A DNA stretch of 64,000 nucleotides, from assembly GCA_027919835.1 (NCBI GenBank), contig JANVFP010000007.1, positions 434,001 to 498,000 on the forward strand, written 5' to 3'. The DNA is from Lentinula raphanica (lineage: Eukaryota; Basidiomycota; Agaricomycetes; Agaricales; Omphalotaceae). The first letter of the stretch is position 1. Each line of letters starts with the position of its first letter. Made by a program: the position numbers and the translations under genes. Under the pieces are notes generated by a model. The model had not been told where the DNA came from. It did not search any database and saw only the letters and a program-made list of their open reading frames with translations. Shown here one piece after another: positions 43,712 to 55,212 of this stretch.

Positions 43712-44119
43712 ATGCTCTTCAGACTTCTCCCAATCTCAACGTTCTTCTTGTCATTCTTGAACGCCGTATCAACGGTGATCTCCATGTTCCGTGTAGCGAG
43801 TGAATTTCTGACGCCGATGACAGGACTCTCTGAAAATCACAGCATATTCAACATTCGAGTGACAACATCTACAAATTGGGATCCTGGCGGGGGGCTATGT
43901 GAGTCTAGCAGAATCATAGTCCAACTCAAAACATTCTTACCGTCTGTAGGATACTATAATGGCAGTATTGAGATTCAGAAGAGGAGGGCTCAGGGCGACA
44001 TATCAAAATTCCTCCGCAAACAACGAGGACAAGGAGTTGGGAAGATAAGCGCCCAAGGCGCCAAACTTGACCGTCTCATCATTCCAGAACTCACGGTCAT
44101 CGCGCTTTCCAACAACTAG
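43712..44119 (+). CDS. small hypothetical protein with signal-like N-terminus
   Basis: The ATG at 43712 gives 135 residues. N-terminus MLFRLLPISTFFLSFLNAVS is hydrophobic and signal-like. A region with NHS and NGS glycosylation-type sites follows, and the C-terminal half is basic (KFLRKQRGQGVGKISAQGAK). There is one Cys only. No family is recognised. The frame is uninterrupted, but this is a gene-rich intron-bearing genome, so a spliced alternative cannot be excluded. Confidence 0.4.
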   Translation: MLFRLLPISTFFLSFLNAVSTVISMFRVASEFLTPMTGLSENHSIFNIRVTTSTNWDPGGGLCESSRIIVQLKTFLPSVGYYNGSIEIQKRRAQGDISKFLRKQRGQGVGKISAQGAKLDRLIIPELTVIALSNN

Positions 44120-44308
44120 TACAAGCTAGCTTTTCTTACATATATCTTGGAAAAAATTTCTGCAGAAAACGCCATTTGAAAGAGAAGAGATATATAGATA
44201 ATTCCGTCAAGAGCGCAGCATGATTTGGCTCGATTTCTCTAAGTGATGCTCTCGAATTCTACAAGCCTTCGAAGATCCTTCCCACCATCACCAGCGTCGA
44301 GCTAACAC

Positions 44309-45093
44309 CTAGAGTCTAGCGGCACCAATAACACCGGGTGCTTCCTTGACTGGAACCTCGGGTGCTTCGTCTACGGAGGTCACAGCCTTCCGGTAATACT
44401 CCTCCCAGAGAGGAACCTCCGTCAACCGCGTCGTCCCAGAAGCATCGAACTCATACAACTTCTTATCAGCAAGCATCATCTTCACCATCTCATTCAAAAA
44501 CTCCAACATCTTCCCCGTCCTCAACGTGATCTCCTCAATCTTCTTGATGTACTTCCTCTTGCCCACCTCGTCCCCCCAGTCAAGCTTCGCGTTCAGAGGC
44601 ACAACTGCCATCGTGCGTTTCTTCACTTCGGCTTTGATCTGCTCGTCTGGAGGAATCTGGAAGAGTTGGAAGGTCAGGGTGATTCGATGAGTGGTGGGAT
44701 TGATGTTGAGCGGGTCTATCATGGCTGTGAAGCAATCCGTATGGACACATATGGCGACTTTTTCCGTTAAGTGATGTTCACCTATGCGCGGCCTTTTCTT
44801 GAACTTCTGTCGGATGGCATCTATCATACCTCCGCCCTGATTGCGCTCAAGAGGGGCGGAGGTGCGGAGGAGTGCGAGAGATAGACCGTTCATGGGAGGG
44901 ACTGTCATTAAGGCAAGTCTTTCTGAATTGTGTTCACGGTACGAAAGTCGAAGAGGAACGCACCATAATGATCATTGGAGACAGAAGCAGGGCCCGAGTT
45001 GAACGTTGGAAATCTGAGTGGAGTGCAATCGACGTAGAGCGGAGCGATTATCCAGATTAAGGACAAGAAAGTGGCAGGGACAAGCAGCTTCAT
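44309..45093 (-). CDS. secreted hypothetical protein, about 240 residues
   Basis: Exon 1 starts at 45093 with MKLLVPATFLSLIWIIAPLY, a clear signal peptide, and runs to SNDHY. An intron of about 60 nt (GTGCGT to GACAG, about 44906-44964) joins it to VPPMNGLSLALLRTSAPLER in exon 2. The rest is a folded-looking domain with ICVHTDCFTAMIDPLNINP, ITLTFQLFQIPPDEQIKAEV and a helical Lys/Glu-rich part, ending PGVIGAARL. I do not recognise the family. Location outside the cell or in the secretory path is inferred from the N-terminus. Confidence 0.6.
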
Positions 45094-47122
45094 TGTTCGA
45101 GGAATAAAGGCGAAAGTTCTGTATGGATGAATGGTGAGTCTCTCTGTGTGAAAAGGAGATCAACGAAGATGGTGATGAGGCTACAAACATAAGTTTTTAC
45201 CGTTGAAGGTCAAGGGGACCTGTAACATGGACGATAAGACAGGAGATGAGTTACGTCGGTCAGTGAAGGAACAATGAATTGGTCACTAGTGACTACGCAC
45301 ACAATCTAGAGTAGTGCGATTTGAGGTGGTTTAGAGTAGTCTGAAAACGCAGAAAGCGACTAGTGGGAATCAGAGAAGGATGAAGGTCATAACAGATGTT
45401 CGACCTACCGAGCCAGCGTTGCTCTTGCGTAGTGTATGTAGTGCTTGTGAGGGTAGCAATAAGAGGTGTGTTTGGAGTATATGATTCCTACTACATCGTA
45501 TCGATGCGCACCTTTCGCTATATCTTCTCATGCACTGCAGAACACAGCTCACGGATGATCTCTAGTGGCCTATCAGGACTCGACGGCGCTTTGACAATCC
45601 CTGTTATACTTACTCGACACGGGATCCAGCCATCAGCAAGGTTATGATTGTCAAAGAGTCAGCGGATGCCAATGTCGGGTTGATGGGATTGGAAGTACGG
45701 GAAGGTAGGAACGGTTATGGTCCAACTGATCTACTGGGCAAGAGATTCAACGAGAGTATCAAGAACGAACAGTGGAATACCCACAGTGATATAGTTCCTT
45801 GGACAACTTGAAGAGTCCCTCCAACACGTTCACTGTTCTAGCCTCCAAACATAAACAGACCCGTTGCCTGAGTCCAGTACACATATAGCATTGAGTTATA
45901 TGGAGTACGCAGCCAGTGCACCCAAGGACCGTCGGCCATACTCCATAGTAACCAGTGAGGGTGAGCGGGATGACTTCATGCGCGAAATGTAGCGTCAATC
46001 AAAATAGATTCATCGAAGAACGATGGTCGCTGTTGAAACCGTCTTGTATCAGTGAGGAGTAGCTATCCAGGTAAACAAGATATCGTTCATTCTAGTCTGA
46101 CGATACTCTAACGATACTCTCTCAAAGAGCGTAGCATCAATTGACCATGTTCCAGTGTCAAGCGTTATCCATAGCGTAAGGTTATAGTTTGTGTTCGCTG
46201 CAAGCTAATCCTTTGAAGAGGTGCCCATTGCTCGAGACTGCGCGACTCTCTTGGTGTGAGCCTAATGAGATTGTAAAGGTGAACAGCATACGAAAGCAAG
46301 GCTAATGGAGACACACCTCGAAGATAAGCCTGTTCCCTGCGCAGACCTAGAAGAGTTTTGCCAAATCTATCAGAGTCTATGCCTATCGTTGAATCCGAGG
46401 ATAATCGCTGGTCCAGAAATCATAATGGCCTTGGAGAAAATGGAGGAAGTTAGAATAGCTTATGTCAGCAATAATAGCGTAAGCCTATTCGGCGATGGGC
46501 TTGGCGCTGGTTGGCAGTGATATCCTTCCTTGATCCTTCAACTTTGAATTTTCGACACCCGTGAGTCGTTATAGCCTCGTCAGAGCCTGCTGTGAGGCGA
46601 ATCCAATCTTTGGCGCGAACAACCAGCATTCTCCAGTGGGCCGAACTTGGAATTTGGCCAATCTCGCGAAGGATTCGAAGCAGCAAAACCGAGGTGTTTT
46701 GCGAAAGAGTGTTAGTACTTGGGCCATTTTAGGATTGAGATTGTGCCGTGTGCTTGCTGGAGCGACCGACGGGAGAAAACAGAAGACCTTTCAAACTCAT
46801 GTTTCTTCAAGAAGAGGCTACACTATCAAAGGAAATTCGGAGTGGAGAGTCATCGTTCAAGTATCCCCAGGTTCTGTTGTGATAGTGGTTGGGTATGTAA
46901 CTTTGCTACATTTTGGGAAACTACAAGATCCTCACTGTTGTACCTTGTTCACTGACAGTGAAGGCTAGTCTTCTTCGAGCGGAATGGCAGGATCTACTTA
47001 CTCTGCACCCTACTAACACCACCTTTCGTGTACGTCCATGTCTGTTTCGGAGCCTACTTGCGCTGGATCTCATCCGCAATGCACATGTGCGCACCAAAAT
47101 TTCTTGTCGATTCAGTGGATCA
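45094..47122. other. gene-poor stretch upstream of the monooxygenase cluster
   Basis: No gene is supported over 2 kb. Short plus-strand frames at 46305-46520 and 46561-46968 have no domain, signal or splice support. The final 150 bp form the M1 promoter and share blocks with the M2 promoter. Confidence 0.4.
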
Positions 47123-47129
47123 TATAAAA
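47123..47129 (+). promoter_or_regulatory. TATA box of M1
   Basis: TATAAAA in CATATAAAAG, 51 bp upstream of the M1 start codon. Confidence 0.5.
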
Positions 47130-47179
47130 GTGAGCAAATTTTTCACTGCGAACCAAGCTGAGATCTCACTCACACAATC

Positions 47180-48929
47180 ATGTCCCGCACACAAGAATAC
47201 GACATTCTCATTGTCGGTGCTGGCTTCGCCGGGATCCACCAGCTCCTGAATACCCGCAAGCTAGGGCTTACAGCAAAGATACTCGAAGAAGGCGATGGCC
47301 TTGGTGGAAACTGGAACTGGACCAGATATCCAGGTAGATCTTCTCGAGTCTGATTGAATCCGACGTGATAATCAAGTGTTCTCCTTTCAGGCGCTCGAAC
47401 CGATTCCGAAGTACCTGTCTATCAATTTTCCAATCCTGAACTCTGGAAGGACTGGACCTTCACAGAGCTTTTTCCAGATTGGAAAGAATACCAAGCGTAC
47501 TTCCGTTACGTGGATCAAAAGATGGACGTCAGTCGGGACGTCTTCTTCAATTCTCGCGTCGTGTCGGCCCATTGGGACAACTCAGCGGAGCGTTGGACCG
47601 TCTCCACAGCGAATGGTCTTATTATGCGATCGCAGTTCTTTATCCTATGCACGGGTAAAACGTCGGCGTTCCACACACCCGACTTCAAAGGGCTCGATAC
47701 CTTCAAAGGAGAGATGTATCATACCTCGAGATGGCCCGTCGAGTATGATTTGAGAGGAAAGAAGGTTGGCGTGATAGGCACCGGGGCTTCGGGGATCCAG
47801 GTCATTCAAACCGTTGCCCCAATCGTATCACACCTCACCGTATTCCAACGTACGCCCAATTACGCACTCCCGATGCGACAGCAACCGCTGAGCGTAGAGG
47901 AAGTTGAGAAAGCGAAGAAGGACCTCTACCCTATCATCTTTTCGCGTCGAATGCAAACCTTTTCCGGTTGCTACTACGATCTCATTCACAAACCCATAGC
48001 GGACACGACGCCAGAGGAAAGGGCGTTAGCGCTCGAGGATCTATGGGCAAGCAAAGGGCTACGCTTCTGGCTTGGGACATATGCAGAGCTTTGGTCGAAC
48101 CAGGAATTCAACGACGAAGTCTACATGTTCTGGAGGAAAAAGGTGTTGGAGAGGATCGGGCCTGACCCTGTTCTACAGGAAAAGCTCGCGCCACTGAAAC
48201 CTCCTCATCCTTTCGGAGTACGACGTGCAAGCTTGGAACAAGGATACTTCGAAGTGTTTTCTCGCCCAAATGTTACTCTTGTTGATGTCAACGAGGCCGC
48301 CATTGAAGAGATCCTTCCGAACGGTATTAGAACGAGCGATGGTGTCGAACATGCCCTAGACGTTTTGGTTCTGGCTACTGGCTTTGATATGCTCTCCGGA
48401 CCGATCATAGCCATCGATATTCGCGGGCAGGATAGCGTATCCATTAAGGAGAAGTGGACTGATGGCATTCAGAGCTATTTGGGACTGGCCAGCGCTACCT
48501 ATCCCAACATGTTTTGGATATACGGGCCACAATCTCCTTCCTCTCTTTCCATTGGTCCAACTGCAAGTGTGAGTGACGAGTCTTGCATCTTGTATGCTTG
48601 GTCAACTGCAAATATTGACGAGATCATAGGAATTTGGGAGTTATTGGATTACCGAATGTATAAAATACATGAAGCAGAACAACTTCTCAAGCATAGTCGC
48701 TACAGAGGATGCACAGCGTGCGTATAGTGAGCATGTTGACAAACTGGGGGCAGCTGGATTATGGTTGGGAGCGAAGACTTCGCCGTATATGGGGACCAAT
48801 ATTCCAGGAAAGAAAGCGCAGATGATGCAGTTTCCAGGTGGTTTTCCTGCGTATGTCAAGCTATGTAATGATTCGGCGGCGAAGGGCTATAATGGATTCA
48901 AGTTTAATAAGCAATCTTCTTCAGCTTGA
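47180..48929 (+). CDS. Baeyer-Villiger-type flavin monooxygenase M1
   Basis: Exons 47180-47333, 47391-48568 and 48630-48929 give 543 residues. FAD site: VGAGFAGIHQL. First BVMO signature: GGNWNWTRYPGARTD, split by intron 1 after YPG. Second signature: FKGEMYHTSRWP. NADPH Rossmann: GTGASGIQVI. The conserved catalytic-type Arg lies in FQRTPNY. ATGFD and the C-terminal TSPYMGTNIPGKK stretch also fit. Such enzymes insert oxygen next to a ketone to make an ester or lactone, using FAD and NADPH. Closest relative in the window is M2. It is the first of four tandem copies; substrate unknown. Confidence 0.9.
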
Positions 48930-49381
48930 CGGTGGATATCTGTAGGGTTTTTCTTCGATGTACGATTATATCTTGTGTCCTGTCTGCATTCAGAATCTGG
49001 TTGAAGAATACTAAGAAGAACTTCTTATGTCAGTGATATGACGTAAAAGTATTGTGTTTTTTTTTCTGCTTTGTTCCCTTTTGTTCCCCGAACCTTTACT
49101 GTATTCACGACACGTCGACAACGATGGCAACCTCGTCCAAGGGAGAACTCAAGACGCGACCTTCTTCGCTTAAGTTTTCCCAATCAATCATCAGATCGCG
49201 CCCTCTTCGTTTTGCTAGTATTCTGCCACTCTGCCCCTTACTATCACCACCTGGTACTGTGGACGTCGACCTGCGCTATATCTCATTCGTACACGCACGA
49301 GGCTCCTTGGCGGCTGCTAAATATCAGGTTATCCTTTCACTGCGAACTACCTCGCCCACCACAGCATTGATACTGTAATCA
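48930..49381. other. M1-M2 intergenic region
   Basis: 3-prime flank of M1 and promoter of M2. The TTTCACTGCGAAC block at about 49336-49348 matches the M1 upstream region at 47138-47150. Confidence 0.45.
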
Positions 49382-51126
49382 ATGACTGATACACAAGAAT
49401 ACGACGTTCTCATCGTTGGTGCTGGCTTCGCCGGCATTCACCAACTTCTGAATATCCGCAAGCTAGGGCTCACGGCAAAGATACTCGAGGAAGGCGATGG
49501 TCTCGGTGGAAACTGGAATTGGACGAGATATCCAGGCAAGTTCTTTCAATTTCTATGCTTGTTACATCTTATCGACGACTTACCTTCCAGGTGCTCGCAC
49601 TGACTCCGAAATACCCATCTACCAATTCTCTAATCCTGAACTTTGGAGGGACTGGACTTTCACAGAGTATTTTCCGGACTGGAAAGAGCTCCAAGCGTAC
49701 TTTCGTTATGTGGACAACAAGATGGATATCAGTCGAGACGTGTTGTTCAACTCTTGCGTCGTGTCAGCCCATTGGGACGACTCAGGGGAGCGTTGGACTG
49801 TCTCCACAGCGGATGGCAGGGTTCTCCGAGCGCAGTTCTTCATCCTGTGCACCGGTCAAACGTCGAAGTTCCACAAACCCGATTTCAAAGGACTCGATAC
49901 CTTCAACGGAGAGCTGTATCATACCTCGAGATGGCCTGCTGAGTACGATTTGAACGGGAAGAAGGTTGGCGTCATAGGTACCGGAGCTTCTGGAGTCCAA
50001 GTCATCCAAGCCGTTGCCCCAATCGTATCACACCTCACCGTATTCCAACGTACGCCGAACTTTGCACTCCCGATGCGTCAGCAGACAGTGAACGCAGATG
50101 AAGATCGGAAAGCGAAGAGGGATCTCTATCCTATCATGTTTTCCCGTCGAATGCAGACTTTTTCCGGTTTCTACTACGACGTCGATCACAAGTCCATAGC
50201 AGACACGACGCCAGAGGAAAGAGCATTGATGCTTGAGGATCTATGGGCAGGGAAAGGGCTACGTTTTTGGCTTGGAGCCTATGCAGAGCTATGGTCAAAC
50301 CAGAAGTTCAACGATGAGGTCTACGCTTTCTGGAGGAAGAAGGTGACGGAGAGGATCGGACCCGACCCCATTCTACAGGAGAAGCTTGCCCCGCTGAATT
50401 CTCGTCATCCTTTCGGAGTACGACGTCCAAGTTTGGAACAGGGTTACTTCGAAATTTTCTCTCGGCCGAACGTTACACTCGTTGATGTCAATGAGGCTGC
50501 GATAGAGGAGATACTTCCGACTGGGATCAGAACGAGTGATGGTATTGAACATATCCTAGACGTTCTGGTTTTGGCCACTGGATTTGACTTGCTTACGGGA
50601 GCTTTCACGTCTATTGATATCCGCGGGCAGGACGGTATATCCATCAAGGAGAAGTGGGCTGATGGTGTTCAAAGTTATCTGGGAGTAGCTAGCGCTACCT
50701 ATCCGAATATGTTCTGGATATATGGTCCGCAATCTCCTTCCGCCCTTGCCATTGCTCCAACTGCCATCGTGAGTCTTGATTATGCGCACACTCACTATAA
50801 CAACATTGTTGACACGATCACAGGAGTTTGGAAGCGATTGGGTCACAGATTGTATCAAATACATGAAGCAGAACAACTTCTCAAGCATTGTCCCTACAGA
50901 GGAGGCACAGCATGCGTATAGTAAGCATGTCGACAAATTAGGGGCAGCTGGCTTATGGTTGGGAGCGAAAACTTCACCATATATGGGTACCAACATTCCA
51001 GGAAAGAAGATGCAGATGTTGCAGTTTTCGGGTGGTTTCCCTGCGTATGTCAAACTGTGTAATGATTCGGCGGCGAAGGGTTATCCTGGATTCAAGTTTA
51101 GTAAGCGGTCCTCTGGTCTAGCTTGA
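49382..51126 (+). CDS. Baeyer-Villiger-type flavin monooxygenase M2
   Basis: Exons 49382-49535, 49591-50768 and 50824-51126 give 544 residues. Exons 1 and 2 are exactly as long as those of M1. Motifs: VGAGFAGIHQL, GGNWNWTRYPGARTD, FNGELYHTSRWP, GTGASGVQVI, FQRTPNF, ATGFD, TSPYMGTNIPGKK. Intron 1 begins GCAAGT, so it is a GC-AG intron; its position and phase match the GT-AG intron of M1. If intron 2 is retained, a different C-terminus results; splicing gives the conserved EFGSDWVTDCIKYMK. Recent duplicate of M1, same reaction class. Confidence 0.9.
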
Positions 51127-51248
51127 TTGTGAGTATCTTTTGGGCTCTTTCAATATATGTCCGCTCGATACTTACAATGATTTCCTTGTCCTGATTTTGC
51201 ATTCAGAGGGAGAAAGATGCATAGGCAAGTACGAGTCAAATGGGGAGT

Positions 51249-52358
51249 TCAATCGTGCCCTTGACCATTGAAAAACAGATCCGCCCATATCCATTCTTTG
51301 TGAGGACAAAACGAGCTGATTTCGATTTCGCTAGGAATGCGAACAAGCAAAGTTGACCCATCAAAACCATGACTCGAAGTCGTGTAATAAGCCCCCTGTT
51401 CCCTGACTTTCTGTATCTCCGCTGCGATACTACTCGGATATGTGTACTGCCAAGACAAGTGCATACTTATGAGAAGTATCCCCCATCCTTAGAGTTTCTT
51501 GGGCGTTCACCCCTTCGAGTGTCACGCAGTAGCAGACTACAATTTGTATCGGTCCTATACTTCGTGAGTCTCCGGATTCTAGAGGTCAATAGGAGTTCAT
51601 ATTTCAAAATTGATAGCTGGAAGTTCAAAGTGAATTCAGAATATCATACTAGAACTCGAGCAAAAGAAGCAGTATATCTCGGACGGAAAGGACTTCTCTT
51701 ACCAGAACACTACTCAATGTGCCTGTATGCGCCAGTCCATAGTACAGTAAGTAAATGAAGGTTGTAGGATAACGAAAGTTTAGGAGAGTGCACATTCCTC
51801 CATTACTAGTCCTTCGGTGCTGATTCAGTACACAGTTTGGCATATGAAGTTCCGTACTTACACAAAGCTCAAACTAAAACCGTCCCTCACTTCCGTCTAT
51901 CGCCTCTTCTCTAGATCCGCTTCTGCATACGTTGGAGTATTCGCACCACACTGGCACAAGCCGGTTACTTTCAGTCACTGTAACCCTCTCATGAGGTCCA
52001 TAAATACATATCATCACTCTCAAAGGCATCCGATTCCGTGGAAAAACTCATTGACTTCGTTGAAATACGAGTCTTTCGCCGTCACGGTATCTCATACTTC
52101 TATGCTTCTGGATAGTTTTCTGTATCTCAGTACCCCAATCCAGGTGGCACCAAACAGCCAAATATACTCACCTCGGATGGGAGTACTCGGCAAATAAAGT
52201 TCTCCATCCAACATACTCTTGAGAAGCTGTTGTTGTCTATGATTCGTACACACCGTGGAGTCCGCTTTGCAATCCCATAAATATGCAGATATGGAGCCCA
52301 TAGTTTCTAAGAGAGCGCCATAAGTTCTTCTCACTGAATCATCAAATGACCGATACAC
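51249..52358 (-). CDS. possible hypothetical gene between M2 and M3
   Basis: Two open segments on the minus strand look coding. One is upstream (MGSISAYLWDCKADSTVCTN and QLLKSMLDGELYLPSTPIRG followed by a GTGAGT donor). The other is downstream (SSIAAEIQKVREQGAYYTTS and TLLVRIPSEIEISSF with a final NGQGHD). I could not find a single splice path joining them without a stop, so this may be one gene with unseen exons, two fragments, or a relic. It would overlap the M3 promoter. No domain is recognised. Confidence 0.25.
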
Positions 52359-54072
52359 CAGAGTACGACGTGATCATCGTCGGGGCAGGCTTTGCTGGAG
52401 TCCACCAACTGATCAACTTCCGTAAATTGGGGCTCACAGCGAAGATACTCGAAGCTGGCGGTGATTTCGCTGGGACTTGGTACTGGAACAGATACCCCGG
52501 TATTGAGCGCACTTCTGTTGGCACCATACTGTGACTTCACTGATGCATATACATCTTCAGGTGCCAGAGTCGACTCAGAAATGCCCATCTACCAATTCTC
52601 TGATCCAGAGTTGTGGAAGGATTGGACATTCACAGAGCTCTATCCGGGATGGAAAGAGATCCAAGAGTACTTCCACTACGTGGATAAAAAGCTTGATGTC
52701 AAGCGAGACGTATTATTCAACTCTCGAGTCGCTTCTGCTCATTGGAACGATTCAGTCAATCGATGGACTGTGACCACTGAGGACGGTCGAGTCTTTCGAG
52801 GCCAGTTCTTGAGTTTGTGCACTGGTATAGGGTCGAAATACTACGTGCCCGAATTCAAGGGACTCGAGGCTTTCCGAGGAGAAGTCCATCACTCTTCGCG
52901 ATGGCCAGAAGAATACGACTTCACCGGAAAAAAGGCTGGTATCATAGGCACCGGTGCGACAGGCGTTCAGATCATCCAAGAAATCGCCCCGATCGTCGAG
53001 CACCTCACTGTATTCCAACGTACACCGAATATGACTCTTCCTATGAGACAACGGAAGATCAGCTCTGAAGAACAAGAGAAAATGAAGGAACTTTACCCTA
53101 TTTTCTATGGTCGTCGATACCAGACATTTGCGGGATTCCCTTACGACCTTATCCAAAAGCCTGTTGCTGATACGACCCCGGAAGAACGAGCACTGGCGTT
53201 AGAGGATCAGTGGGAGAAGGGAGGGTTTCGCTTCTGGTTTGGCTCATACGTTGAGCTATACACCAACCCAGAGTTCAATGACGAAGTATACGCGTTCTGG
53301 AGGAAGAAGGTACGGGAACGAATTTCCGATCCGAAATTGCAAGAAATCCTTGCACCAATGCAGCCTCCGCATCCATTCGGGGTACGACGTCCTAGTTTGG
53401 AGCAGAGATATTACGAAGTCTATTCGCAGCCTAACGTCACACTTGTTGATATCAACAAAGCAGCGATCGAGAAGATTACTCCAAACGGCTTGAGGACTGG
53501 GGATGGCGTTGAACATCAGCTAGATGTTCTGATACTCGCGACTGGTTTCGACATGGTCACAGGAGGTATCACTTCCATTGATATCCGCGGACAGGATGGT
53601 GTTCCCATCAAAGAGAAGTGGTCCAATGGTGTTCAGAGCTATTTGGGGTTGGCGAGTGCCACCTATCCGAACATGTTCTGGATATACGGTCCACAATCAC
53701 CTTCCTCTTTCACAAACGGGCCTAGCAGCATTGTGAGTTCTGCTCCTTCGTATACATACTATGTCTGACCATTTAACACTGCAGGAATATACGAGCGAGT
53801 GGATAATCAGCTGCATCAAACATATGCGTGATAATGGATTTGCGAGCATAGTTCCCACAGAGGAAGCACAAAATGCCTATAGTGCACATGTCGACGAATT
53901 GGGAGCGGCTGGTTTGTGGCTGGGAGCGAAGACGTCTTGGTATATGGGAACGAACATCAAGGGGAAGAAGACACAGATGTTACAGTTCCCTACTGGTATC
54001 CCTGCCTATGCTAAGTTGTGCAATGAGTCCGCAGCCAAAGGATACGACGGGTTTACCTTAAAATCTGCTTAA
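52346..54072 (+). CDS. Baeyer-Villiger-type flavin monooxygenase M3
   Basis: Exons 52346-52499, 52561-53732 and 53785-54072 give 537 residues with the same intron positions as M1 and M2; intron 1 is GT-AG here. Motifs: [73 protein letters not shown]. The C-terminus (GFTLKSA) is shorter. M3 and M4 share features that differ from M1/M2, for example the FTNGP stretch, suggesting two older lineages that each duplicated or diverged. Same reaction class; substrate unknown. Confidence 0.9.
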
Positions 54073-55168
54073 GACGAACATTACTGCCTTCGACTGGTTA
54101 GTAGTTGTTCCTTGTAGGCAGACTGTAGATGTTATTTTAGCGCTCCGTTGTCTTGAGCATGAAGTTGTCTTGAGCATGAAGTTGTCGAATAAATAAATTT
54201 CCACGGAAAGATAATTGACACAACATACGGTGATCAAGTAGGAGAAGACACCTCCAGCCTTGACCATGGTGGTCGACGTCTCCGGTCGAAGTGGGTCGTG
54301 GGAACTTGGCAGAGACTCCCGGCTTCTCCCGCGGCGTCAATTCAAGTGGCGGTTGTCCTGAACTTCGTGAATCGTCAACGCTCAGACTCATAGGCTGCAG
54401 CTCTCGGAGCTCAGCGCTCAGCGCTCAATGCCTCATGCCTCAGCGCTCGGTGCTGACCCCTCGAGAACTTCCTTTAGTGATAGAGCCCATCTCACAACCA
54501 ATCTTAGCCTCTTGGGAATGTCCCTCAAAGCTAAGTTGGCGAAGCTTGACTTGAGTAAGTGAATATAGAAGTTCAACCGCTTCATCGTGCTCGTCATTGA
54601 CATCGACAATTGAAGTTCATGATCCCAGATAAGCTTTAGTGCTCTGTGGTGCTCTGCTCTGTCCTGGCCCCGTTCATACAACTACTATCTCCTAGTCATT
54701 CCCAGCCTAGGTCTTAGAACTTAGGCGATAGGAATCCGAGTACCGTTTGTAGCTACGGTAAGTACTGATACCAGCTGATACCGTGTACTACTGCCGTACA
54801 CTTAGCAGCTAGAACATTTCTCAAGGCCCCTACGAGGATATAGATCCTTCAAGACTCCGCTGAGTGTAATCGAGACGCCCTTCATGCTCGTTCACAAGGT
54901 AAAACGATCACCTGTCGTCCCGTTGACGTCGAGCATTTTCTTCGAAGCCGGTTAACTGGAAATGTCAATACAGTCCTGTGGCCCGAGGTTTTCCAATGTA
55001 CCTTGTATGATAACGGACCAAAGCTTTGCTTGATTTTCTAGGTAATACTACCAACATCCTTCTAGTTATCACTTTGACGTCAACAGGCCGAATTGCCAGT
55101 CTCTCTCCGATGTTCCCGAAATTGAGGTTCACTTTCTCAACATCCGTATTGTGGCCCGTTTCCATGAT
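54073..55168. other. M3-M4 intergenic region
   Basis: No gene is supported. A 17-bp direct repeat GTTGTCTTGAGCATGAA occurs twice at 54149-54183. A cluster of CAGCGCT-type repeats lies at 54395-54460, and short palindromic sequence lies near 54740-54790. Confidence 0.4.
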
Positions 55169-55169
55169 C

Positions 55170-55176
55170 TATAAAG
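55170..55176 (+). promoter_or_regulatory. TATA box of M4
   Basis: TATAAAG in ATCTATAAAGG, about 37 bp upstream of the M4 start codon. Confidence 0.45.
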
Positions 55177-55212
55177 GTTGAGCTATGTCTTCAACTTTTT
55201 CCCAACTGAACC

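Noticed and set aside
43867..43922. A 21-nt GT-AG stretch (about 43900-43920) as an intron in the small plus-strand frame.
   Set aside because: It is far shorter than any other intron in the window, and the frame is open without it.
50769..50921. Read-through C-terminus of M2 (GVWKRLGHRLYQIHEAEQ).
   Set aside because: Retaining intron 2 gives a non-homologous end. Splicing restores the C-terminal domain shared by all four monooxygenases.
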